The notes below the pieces were generated by a model that saw only the letters and a list, made by a program, of their open reading frames with translations, did no database searches and was not told the origin of the DNA. The position numbers and the translations under genes were made by a program. A stretch of DNA of 64,000 bases, taken from a virus. Location of the stretch: the IMG/VR virus record IMGVR_UViG_3300007760_001422, positions 62,001 to 126,000 of that record. One strand, written 5' to 3'. Positions 11,050 to 20,900 of this stretch are shown here, piece after piece. Every line of letters begins with the position of its first letter. Position 1 is the stretch's first letter.

Positions 11050-12618
11050 TTATTCGACTCTAAATTTAAAAACTTCTTCTTGTTCATGATATGAATTGTT
11101 TACATAATAAACAAACTTTATTCCATATTGATAATCCGCCTCAAGCATCGACAGATCTAGATCAAAATAATTTCCGGACACGTCGTGTGAAAGTTTTGTA
11201 TGTTGTAAACTTCCCGTACCATATTCAATTATATCTGTTTCATCAGAAACTCTAAACAATTTGTAATAAGCATCATCAATTATTGCATTTTTAATAATGC
11301 TTGTTGCCTTTGTGTAAATAGTTGGATTCCAATCTTTTTCGCGAACATACAGCCTAAATCTAGCTTCTTCATCCGGAGAATAAATTGGCTTTAAATTTGT
11401 TATAGAGGTCACATATTTTGGATTTGGATTAATTTCCAAGGCACCCATTTGTATGGGAACAAACGAACCAGTAAAATATGCTTTCTCCGGTGTTGGATGC
11501 ACTGTACCACTAAACCACCTATCATATACAAGAGCGGCTGTTGTATCGAGAGCAAACGAAGCACTATAGGTTCCTGTGGTAACATGGCCGCCCGTTATAA
11601 CGTTGTCCAAAACTGTCAAACTGCCACTGCCAACTGGAGATAACTGGGCGCCACCTGATGCAGACGTGTATAATTTAACAAATATTTGGCCCTTTCCGGG
11701 GCCTGCAGGTGTTATCTGCGGTATATCTTTTAGTTGCCCCCTCACATAATTGTATAAATATAGTGTATTTAAATTGTCATTGTGATCTGCAAGAGAACTG
11801 CTTGCTATAAATTTCCCTCTATCATCTTTTGTAGACGAATCCCACCGGGCCTCTATTGTTGGCCTTTTAAAGAAATATTCGCTTGAGCGCGCAAAGAATT
11901 TCTTTGTGTAATAAGATTTTGTGGCGCCTTGCAGGTTGTGTATTATTGCGCCTTCGTTTGCATTTGTTGAGCTTGAAAAATATGTTTCTTGACTAGCGGT
12001 TAATAATAACTGGATACCGTAATTTTCCTTTTGCGGAAGTTTGCTCAACGGGGCGGCCTGAACAATGCTCTGACTTAACCACTGCTCCACTAAAGGAGTT
12101 ATATTAACTTCTAGATCCTCTGTCCCTTTATCAAAATAAAAATCAAAAGAAGATGATGCATCCAAATGGTGATCGCCCCCTTGTGTTGTCCACAGGCCAT
12201 TATCTGTGCTAGCCGACAGGGATGCAGACTCCCAGTTGCAGGCGCCCAGATCTTTATATGTTTCCATATCCAAGCCTGTACCTTCAGTCCACACACGAGA
12301 AACCGCAGCAACAGTTATTGTAAATTGTTTTGGCAATGTCTCTGTGTGTTCGGCGTTATACAACTTTAAAACAAAATCAACACTTCCAGATGCGGGAATG
12401 GCCGATGTGTTTCTATCATCAACTATAGTTGAGACCGGAAATTGAATCAGTGCTCGGGAAAGCTCCGATGAAGCTGAATTTGCCTGTGCAAAAATTGAAA
12501 ACACTTCTAATGTGTCTGCCGCACCCATGTTGGAGCCCGTTGCCCTATTAGACAAATTTGCCTTAAATGCATTAGTAATTGTAGCATCTTTTGTTGCTGT
12601 ATAACGCTTTATTCCCAT
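11050..12618 (-). CDS. Putative tail structural protein, beta-rich (522 aa)
   Basis: The N-terminal half (MGIKRYTATKDATITNAF, later FPVSTI, FVLKLYNAEH, VSRVWTEGTG) has the pattern of DNRLRE/CBM96-like beta-sandwich modules: a DATI start, a list of short strands and a W-T-E-G turn. These are common in surface and phage fibre proteins. The C-terminal half (YSPDEEARFRLYVREKDWNP) looks like a second beta domain. There is no signal peptide or membrane segment. The ATG overlaps the gp6-like stop by one base (TAATG), implying translational coupling with the baseplate wedge gene. A role joining the baseplate to the LamG protein is inferred from gene order. I am confident it is a structural protein but not of the exact fold. 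Confidence 0.7.
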   Translation of the reverse strand: MGIKRYTATKDATITNAFKANLSNRATGSNMGAADTLEVFSIFAQANSASSELSRALIQFPVSTIVDDRNTSAIPASGSVDFVLKLYNAEHTETLPKQFTITVAAVSRVWTEGTGLDMETYKDLGACNWESASLSASTDNGLWTTQGGDHHLDASSSFDFYFDKGTEDLEVNITPLVEQWLSQSIVQAAPLSKLPQKENYGIQLLLTASQETYFSSSTNANEGAIIHNLQGATKSYYTKKFFARSSEYFFKRPTIEARWDSSTKDDRGKFIASSSLADHNDNLNTLYLYNYVRGQLKDIPQITPAGPGKGQIFVKLYTSASGGAQLSPVGSGSLTVLDNVITGGHVTTGTYSASFALDTTAALVYDRWFSGTVHPTPEKAYFTGSFVPIQMGALEINPNPKYVTSITNLKPIYSPDEEARFRLYVREKDWNPTIYTKATSIIKNAIIDDAYYKLFRVSDETDIIEYGTGSLQHTKLSHDVSGNYFDLDLSMLEADYQYGIKFVYYVNNSYHEQEEVFKFRVE

Positions 12619-14420
12619 TATCTGATAACACCTTTTATATCTATGTCTGGATATTTCATTTCCAAAATTACACTCTCTGGTATTATGACCCAGCGGCCAT
12701 CGGCCGTTTTGTTTTCTCTGAAGTCATAACTAAAATCGGAATACAAGCCTCCGGAGCGATCTAATATTTTAATATTTGTCACATCTATTACTCCGGGTGT
12801 CGTATTAATTATTTTTGCAATTTCATACAGCGGCAGCGCTTCGCCTATCTCCATTTTTTGAAAGAAGAGTTCATCTTGCAACCTTATATTAATATCGTTC
12901 AATAAGGTGAATTTATTTGTGCCGGTTTCTGATATTGCTTCGAAAAATATACCAAAATTCAAAATAGAGGCATCGATAATATCAACCGTATCGTTGACCA
13001 TTTTATATCTATTTATCCACATTTTTAAGTTTTCTTTAAGAACCATGTTCGGCTGCGCGAGAGAGCCATCAAAGCTTTCTGCCGCAATATACATATTCAA
13101 GTTTCTTCTTAAAGATTCGGCGTCTTGACTCACGCCGGCGCGCTTTATTGAGCCAAATCTTGCCGGCATCCGATACGCCAATGCAACATAATCTTCTCTT
13201 GTTACTGCTCTATTTTGTGTAGCATATATATCTAATATTCTTTGTCTTATTTCGCGCGTTGATGGAAGAGATATGTCACCCACAACAGGCTCTTCGTTAG
13301 AAACTTCTAGCGAGCCTATAACATAAAGGACCCAACTATCGTCTAGTGTTTGATCGGTTGGAAATTCGAATAGTGGCTCAACAACTCCAGTGATCGTATT
13401 CGCTCCCGCATTGACGGTGTTCGCTGTATTTAGTCTATATGTTATAGTGAGGGTTGTATCTGATGGGGAAATTCCCATTTTATCCGTCGACAAAAGGTCC
13501 ATCGGATCAAACGTTTCTTCTGCAGTATAGTTTTTAGCATGTGTTTTTAAAATAACTTCGGCAGGATCTGCCAAGGTCTCTGTTGTGATCTGATCATCAG
13601 AGCCATGACCAAATTGGAGATATGTAAAGTTTGTATCCTGTTCAACTACAAATCTACGCGGTACTGGTACCGGCTTCAATATATTAGGTGCCAATTCTTT
13701 AGTGTCAGAGTCATAATTCATCACCGATGTGTGCACAATATCCTGCGAGAGATAATCGACTTCAAAAAATTCGTGACCTTCAGAGTCCGTTATGGAAACT
13801 ATTTCCGCTATATTTTCAGCTTCCAACCTTAATCTTAAAAACTTTTGAAATGCGCCAACAGGAATAACCTCTATATCTATATCTCCAGAAATTACTTTTC
13901 CAAAAGACTTTATTGCGTACGCAGTGGGGGCACCAGTATCATCATCGACAGTGGCGACAACAATTTCATTGTTTGTGTTGCTAAAATCTATATCTTCATT
14001 GAGGGTATAAATATTTCCACCCGTGGATGCAAACTTGCTTCCTGCCCTTAAAACAGGCAAATAATCAGCATCTGGGCCATGGCCGGATGCATCCGATGGC
14101 ACCAATACGTATGCTGCGACTGTTCCGTGGCCGGTTCGAGCCTGTTCATATTTATACCCTTGTTGTTTACCAAGCTTAATAATGTTGTCAAATTCTACTG
14201 CGGTATCTAAAAAAGATTCATTTGCCTGATAGTCTAAATAAAATGATAATTGATCTCCAACGTATGAAACCATGTCGATCATCATCGAACCAAACGAAGC
14301 TTCGTTAAAATCCTTATATGTATTTGGATAGTAGCGGCGCGCGTATTGTGTTAGATCATTTTTAATTGAATTAAAATCGCGGCCCGTATATTTAATTATC
14401 TTTTTTTTGTCATCAGACAT
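12618..14420 (-). CDS. Baseplate wedge protein, T4 gp6-like (baseplate J family)
   Basis: This is the wedge subunit that, in T4, forms the inner ring holding the baseplate together and drives sheath contraction. The N-terminal 90 residues carry the hallmark of the family in marine T4-like phages: YTGRDFNSIKNDL, then DMVSYVGDQLSFYLDYQANE and KLGKQQGYK. The later REIRQRILDIYATQNRAVTREDYVALA motif region (residues about 390-415) is the typical baseplate-J segment. The length, 600 residues, is close to other gp6 homologues. It lies directly downstream of the gp25-like gene, as in other T4-like genomes. It overlaps the next gene by one base. The start ATG follows a TCCTTTAAAA-like reverse context with a weak ribosome site. 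Confidence 0.93.
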   Translation of the reverse strand: MSDDKKKIIKYTGRDFNSIKNDLTQYARRYYPNTYKDFNEASFGSMMIDMVSYVGDQLSFYLDYQANESFLDTAVEFDNIIKLGKQQGYKYEQARTGHGTVAAYVLVPSDASGHGPDADYLPVLRAGSKFASTGGNIYTLNEDIDFSNTNNEIVVATVDDDTGAPTAYAIKSFGKVISGDIDIEVIPVGAFQKFLRLRLEAENIAEIVSITDSEGHEFFEVDYLSQDIVHTSVMNYDSDTKELAPNILKPVPVPRRFVVEQDTNFTYLQFGHGSDDQITTETLADPAEVILKTHAKNYTAEETFDPMDLLSTDKMGISPSDTTLTITYRLNTANTVNAGANTITGVVEPLFEFPTDQTLDDSWVLYVIGSLEVSNEEPVVGDISLPSTREIRQRILDIYATQNRAVTREDYVALAYRMPARFGSIKRAGVSQDAESLRRNLNMYIAAESFDGSLAQPNMVLKENLKMWINRYKMVNDTVDIIDASILNFGIFFEAISETGTNKFTLLNDINIRLQDELFFQKMEIGEALPLYEIAKIINTTPGVIDVTNIKILDRSGGLYSDFSYDFRENKTADGRWVIIPESVILEMKYPDIDIKGVIR

Positions 14421-14444
14421 AGAATATTTTTCCTTTAAAAATAA

Positions 14445-14870
14445 TTAGTTTATCCCAACAGTTATATCTAAAATCTCTTGCACATCAAGTGGCTGTATTG
14501 TAAATTCCACTCTTATGCTCAAAGAGTGCATGTCTGTGCTTACCTCGTTGGGAGTCATCATACCTAGGCCCATTTCAGATGTTTCGTTTGAAAAATAAAC
14601 TTCATTTATTGCCACAAACGGCATATACATCGCGACTTGCTGGTTTATTCTTTCATATATTTCTCCGTGTATCTCTTCTGTATTCTGTTGAAACAAGAAT
14701 GATGCTAGCCCAACGCCAAAACTTGTATCCATAATCTTTTCGCCGGGAATTGTTAATATTAAATTTTTAAGATTTTGTGCCACATTTTCTTTTACGGTCT
14801 TTGTCATTTCATAATGACCATCATTCATGTCTAGGGATAGGGGTAATTTTGGAGATATTCCTGTTGCCAC
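14445..14870 (-). CDS. Baseplate wedge protein, gp25/GPW family
   Basis: This small wedge protein starts sheath assembly on the baseplate in contractile-tail systems. Residues 25-60 read VKENVAQNLKNLILTIPGEK followed by DTSFGVGLASFLF, the diagnostic gp25/GPW signature. The 141-residue length is normal. The start is GTG at 14870 (GTG GCA ACA), with GAGG about nine bases upstream; no ATG in frame precedes the conserved core. It lies between the 2334-residue gene (109-nt spacer) and the gp6-like gene (24-nt spacer), the usual gp25-gp6 order. I see no unusual residue. T4 gp25 was once called a lysozyme, but this family has no convincing catalytic residues. Confidence 0.93.
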   Translation of the reverse strand: MATGISPKLPLSLDMNDGHYEMTKTVKENVAQNLKNLILTIPGEKIMDTSFGVGLASFLFQQNTEEIHGEIYERINQQVAMYMPFVAINEVYFSNETSEMGLGMMTPNEVSTDMHSLSIRVEFTIQPLDVQEILDITVGIN

Positions 14871-14935
14871 TGTCTAATTCCTCGCGTCTCATTTACTAAT
14901 TAGAAATTAATTATTTTTTCTTTACTTAACAATGG

Positions 14936-14964
14936 GCCAACTTGTATAAAATTTATTAGTTGGC
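14936..14964. repeat. Inverted repeat in the gp25 upstream spacer
   Basis: GCCAACT (14936-14942) and AGTTGGC (14958-14964) form a perfect 7-bp stem with a 15-base AT-rich loop. It lies in the 109-nt gap between the 2334-residue gene and the gp25-like gene, one of the few real gaps on this strand. A T-rich run (TATTTTTTAG) follows on the plus strand, but genes here run on the minus strand, where no T-tract follows. A processing hairpin or weak attenuator is therefore more likely than an intrinsic terminator. Confidence 0.4.
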
Positions 14965-14979
14965 GATATTTTTTAGCAG

Positions 14980-17900
14980 CTAATCCTTATTTGGTGGCGC
15001 TATTAATTTGGGTTCATCCTCACAATCATCATCCTTGGTGTCTTTGGCATCGGAGTCCGGGAATAGATCTTCTATGTAGTTGTCTATTGCATCTTCGATA
15101 TCGTAATTTAATGCCAAATCAAGCGCCCACACCACTTGACCCAATTGGGTCCAAGCGCCATTCGTGCCAAACCATGGTGCAGGGCCGCGTTTCCAATTGG
15201 GTTTCATGCCGTCGATGCATGCACCACGCTTTTCGCCATCAGGACACTCCCAGCCCTCAATCAATGTCGCAATGCCTTTTAATATTTCCCATGGGGTTGC
15301 CATAAATATCGCAGCAAGATTAGGAGGCATGCCGGGAATAATCGGTATCTCAAATCCCAATCCGTGTTTATCTTTTGCCGCATCGGACATATCTTTTGGA
15401 TTTTGGGTTGTAACTTCATCGCGATATGTATACTCGTCACCAAAAGCATAATTCCTCAAGAGAGAAAATATTAAACTTTTTGTATTATCAAATTTTCCCA
15501 CAAACGCGGCATGCGAATCAAAGTGAGATATAGAATGAAGCATCATGGCTGCTGCTATTTTTCTAAGGGGGATGTGATCACTAAGTAATTTTGCTCTCAA
15601 TGTATCTTGATCAACAAACATGGCATGCATCAAGGTATTTATGGGATATTTTGCGTGGCAATAACCAGTCTTGGGATTGGTAAACGCCTCGAAGCCATAA
15701 GTATAGAAGTCGTTGAAATCTAAATCATGTATGGGTTGTTCTTCCGCATCTAACGGTATGGCATAGTGGATATTGCCAACGTTTGATTCATTAATATTAT
15801 GATGTGCTTGTCTTGGAGTGGTCCATGTTGTGTTCTTGTTGAGAAATTGATACATATGCATGGACAGCATTTCTTCATTCATCCAGAAGTCCACGGTACC
15901 GCCGCCACCGGTTACACGGCGCGCTTTAGAAAAGTTTTTCATTTCTTTTTCAAATTTTTCTGTTGAATTCCACATAAATTTCGTATAATATGATTTTTCA
16001 AGAAATGATATATCATTATCAACATATTGACCCCACAAGCTAGATTCCCATTCATCAGTAGCAAGAAACCCTGATTTTGCGGAAGAGCGTAGTTCTGCAG
16101 GCTGATTTTGTTCCGGAAGGACATACACCAATCTCAAACCCCAATCGCACGTGTTAAACAGATCAGTAAATTTAATTTTTGTTAACCAATCTTGTTTTAT
16201 GTCATAAGTCCCCAAGTTTGTACCAGAACATAGGCCCCAGCCGCTATCAACTTTAAGCTCGTTGTCGGGCACTGCAGAAAATATTTCGTGCAATTTCTGA
16301 ACGCTTACCACGCCTCTATAATTTAAGCCCATCTTCTTCAGCACTTTAGTCTCCGCTATTTGGCTCCAAGCGGAGTCTCTGGGGTGGCCGCGGCGAGCCT
16401 GTTTAATAAGCTCCGCATTGGCGGTTAATTTTACTGGACCGGAATTGGGCGCGGTCGGATCGGCGCCGGTAAGGCCGACAGGGTATTCTATGAAAGTATG
16501 CAGCAATGCCATCTGCCAAAAATCCTTTGAATGAGTCCACTCCATGCTCGCGAACGAACCCCAAGCGTGATTTATCGCCTCTGGCGTGAATTGGCCGGGA
16601 GTTGGATTCCCGGGATAATCAATAGTTGTTTGCATCAATTCCTTAATTGGTGCTTTTACCCCTTCAAGTCTCATATATTTTTCTAATATTAATTTTCCAT
16701 TTCTCTTTTCTAATTCGCTGTATAGTTCATGGCCGCCGGGCATATATATATCCATCGCAGAGCCGGGTATTTCACCAATGGACTCATCAGCCGGGGTCCC
16801 GTTTCCTTCCGTAACCCAAAAGTGCATGGTGTCTTGTTCATAGCCGGTAAATATACCGCCATCGCCCACAATAGTCATGTATGGATTAAAATACATATAA
16901 GGTATATCATGCACTTTATATGATCTGTTGTGCATATAGTACGCCTGTTCAATCCCCCTAAAAACCCGGTGAGTTCCAAATGCCGTAGATAATTCGTCTT
17001 CAAGCGATTTAATCATGGCATATGTTTCTTCATTGGCTAGCTGGTGTATTGCTTCCATGGGCTCTGATGTCGTCTCAAAAACACCCCTTTCTCTATTTCG
17101 AAATTCCAATAACGATATGGCAGAATCACCAATCACTTCCATTACCTCGTCAACCTCATGTAGCCCGTGAAAAGTATTACCTGCATTTTCAACAGATCTC
17201 CTAATCCATTCTGCAACAAAATCGGATACAATATCTTCTTTGAAAATATCGTATGAACCAAATTCAGTTAAAAACGGCAAGCACTTAAAAAACGTTTCCG
17301 TGATCGCTGTTCGAATAATCGCCAGAGTGAGCCCTTCTAATACAACCTGAACCACTGGATCGCGATCCCCTTTGGTTATCAGTTCTGATGTCTCTGGATC
17401 GCATGCATATTGGTTAAGTTTTTTGTACCGGTCACGCATCATATCCATAATCTGCTCTTCGTTTAAAAACGATGACTTTGGACCACAGCCATCGATTTCC
17501 TCTTGTCGGGTGGGGCCCGGTAAAAAGTCTAGTTTATTAAAATTTCTTGCAAGAAACAAAGGAGATTTTTGTATCAATTGACCAACCTCTCCAAACATGC
17601 AAAGGTTTAGTTTGGTATAAAAATCATTCTTGTCTTGGGCACCGCCCGGGAAGGAAGAATTGGGCCGGCCAAAAAACGAATCAATTATAGCTGTCGTTCC
17701 CTTGTCAATCCCGCCAACTTCCATCCATAAATTTTGGCCTAGGCGATTGTCTATATACTCTCCAAAATCTTCTTGAAGCTTGTTCTTACCTATGTTATCT
17801 TTCTCGCTTATATTTTCATCATTATATTGATAGATGATCGATTCATTTTCCACATCGGTCCATGGATTTTGCATAACGTAATGTGGGCTTGACACCCGTA

Positions 17901-20900
17901 CGCCCCATGTTGGATTTTCCGTATTCGTATGTCTAAGTTGCACAGTGTCCCCAACATCATAATAAGTTTTTCCATTTGGGCTTTCCGCTGGAGGGAAAGA
18001 GCGTAAATTATATGTGTCTGCTTCTCCCAACATGGCCCTGTAGTCAGCGAGAAGATATTTTGAAGAGCGTACGGCTGCCATGGCAACTTCCTCGATGGTT
18101 TTGCCGCTTTTCATAGATGGCATATCGTCACCCTCTTCTGCTTGGCCTATTTTCCTAGTGGCCTTTCCCATACCTGATGCAACAACGCCGCCTGTTACAG
18201 ACGGGCCAACAATGCTGCCTTGGGCAATTGATTTTTTTTGACCCTGAATACTTGAGTTATAAGACATGGATACTGCGCCCATTACTGATTCTAGAACCAT
18301 GTCCAACATAAAATTCATTGGGGCCGGATTCGGCGGAAACAATTGACAATTGTCTGGTATGTCAAGCGGCTTATTAGCAAGATCCTGTAGCTCTTTAATA
18401 CGATCTCTCACCCTTTGTTTCTCTGGGCCTAAAATATCTTTTATCTCTTGTGGAGTTCCCTCTTTGAAAATTTGAGCTGTTTCTGCAGCTAAACACGCAT
18501 CGTTAACAGCTTCTGGCGGAAAAGCTTGTATCTGTTCACATATTTCAGTTTGCAGATATTTTGCAAATTCGCCAAAGAAATCATTAATTTTTTGCTTACT
18601 ATAAAAATATGGCTCAAACTGCGGATATTGAGCAATGATTATATTTTTAATCATTTTAAGTGTCGCCGGTGAGGCCTCCCCTTGTAACAATTCACACAAT
18701 TCTATAGGGCTTGTTGCAACAGCTATATCTTCCACCATATCTTGTACGGGCTCAATTCCGTGATCTTGAAATATTTGTGCCACTATTGGTTCACATTGGG
18801 GCCCGAGGGCCTCACACAAAGTTATATCTGGAAGTGCTTGATTTGCAAGATCGTTTTGTAGTTCCTTACACGCAAATAACAGGGCCTCCAATAGAGCCCT
18901 TATCGCTTCTGCAATTAGCTTGGTTATAATTTGCTTAAGCAATTGTTCCGCTCTCATAATTATATAGCCCATAATATCGCTCACTGAAAAGCTGGAGAAT
19001 AAATCAAATTTTAAGCTAATGCTTCCGGAAAGCAAGAATTTGAGCATCCCCAAAAGAGCCATTATAGTGTCTTTTGCGACTTTAAATTTTTTAATCAAGT
19101 GTCGACATAGCTCATCTTTTTGTACATCGGTTAATCCATCAATGGCATTCAGCAGCTGCAGCTTTGCCTTTTTGCTAGAACCCATGGAAATACGAGGAAC
19201 GCTCATTGCAGCTGCATTTTGTTTTATGACGGCATCGCCCGCTACGATTTCAAGTTCTGTGAGGGTGCCAACTGCGTCATCTAAAGCTTGTTCAATCGGC
19301 TCACCATCTTCAGTATAATTATAATCTTCACCAACTGGTCCGAAGGCGCCCTCTACATCAACGCCTATCTTATCCGCTTCTACCGCCCAGCTTTCAAGTT
19401 CGGAATTCCATTGTGAGGTCTTTACTGCCGCTAGTACTTCTTTTCTGAAGGAGTAATTGTTGATCAGATCAGTTTGTGAATCTGTTCGCATTTTGGCGCG
19501 TGATGCCTCAGCTTTGGCTCTGGCTGCTTTTGCATATGCAGTTTGCGTTTTTTTATGAATCTGTTCTAGCTCTGACACGCCGCCGGCGAGTGCATTTGCA
19601 TTTGCCAATATACTGCCCATCAGGCCGCCGGCACCGGACGCTGCATCCAAGGAATTCATGAATATGGCGAGGCTTTGACCGCCATCTGTTTTTTCCAACT
19701 CGTCTAGCACCGCCTCACAAGCCAGCCTCAATATCTCATCCCAAGAGAGAGCAAGGCCTAGGCATCTCAATAATTCATTTACAATCCCTGCTAAATCATA
19801 TTTGTGTAAAAATTGCTGAAAAACGTCATCTAGGCCACTCATTGTGTCTAAAATGTTTTCTATGTCTTTAATATACCCAAGCGTATCTTTTCGGCCGCGG
19901 GCCCTTTTTGCGAGGCCTCTTTTAAATTCTTTTTTTCTTATTACTACGTCTTCTTCGGCTTTTTGAGATTCTGTTTTTTCTGATTTAGAATCCATCTGCT
20001 TGATTAATTCATCCAGTTTACTGGTGTCTGTTTCTTTATGTGGTGCCTCTTTTGTTCGAAGGGAAATACGGACGCGGGGGACAGTTTTAATAAATAAAGC
20101 AACAAATGTTTGCCAAGATGTATCTTGAATTGCTGATTGGGTCGCAAAAAATCTTAAAATCATAAAATATGAATCTTTTATAAGCGCATTGGCTGTTCTG
20201 TCTTCGAATATATCACCCAAGCAGGATTCTCCTATCCTAAGTGCCACAACTTCACTTCCTGATATTTCACCCTTGGTTGTCATTCTCTCAAAAGACATAT
20301 ATTCGGTGGTTGCAGCATCTTTAATCATTTGCATGCGCACCTCGGAAGCTATAGGATCCAGATCATCACTTTCTTGGTTAATGGCTATATATTGCACTGT
20401 GTAGTTTTCGCGAAATCCAATTTCAATTAAATCATCTTTGTTTGCCCTCCACTCAAGACCATTTATTTTTAAATGATTCTTTAATTTGGCCTTGAATGCT
20501 TTCATATTTTTTACCTCGACATTCAAGTCAACAGGTGGTTTTAATACAACTTCCTTCTGTTCCTCTATTAATCCTTGGTAATAGCCCATTATCACTTGTA
20601 GCGCACCCACAATAACATCATATGTCTTAGTGTTAACAACACATGTATATTTTGCCCTAGGGAGTTCAGGCATTGGAGGTGCGGGTGGTGCAAATTTTTG
20701 CCAGCCCTCATGGGGTACCCTGATCAAAAGCCCTGCTAGCACAAGATTTTTATCATAATACCAATATTTTCTATTATTAAGATTTTTAATAATCTTCTTA
20801 AATTGTTCTTCGTTTTTTAAATAGGACTGATACATATTCAGATCTCTATCATAATAACTGTATAGAAGATATAAGCCCTTGGCTGCAAAATATGTTAATA

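Noticed and set aside
14936-14975. Intrinsic terminator
   Set aside because: The T-run follows the stem only on the plus strand, where no gene ends.
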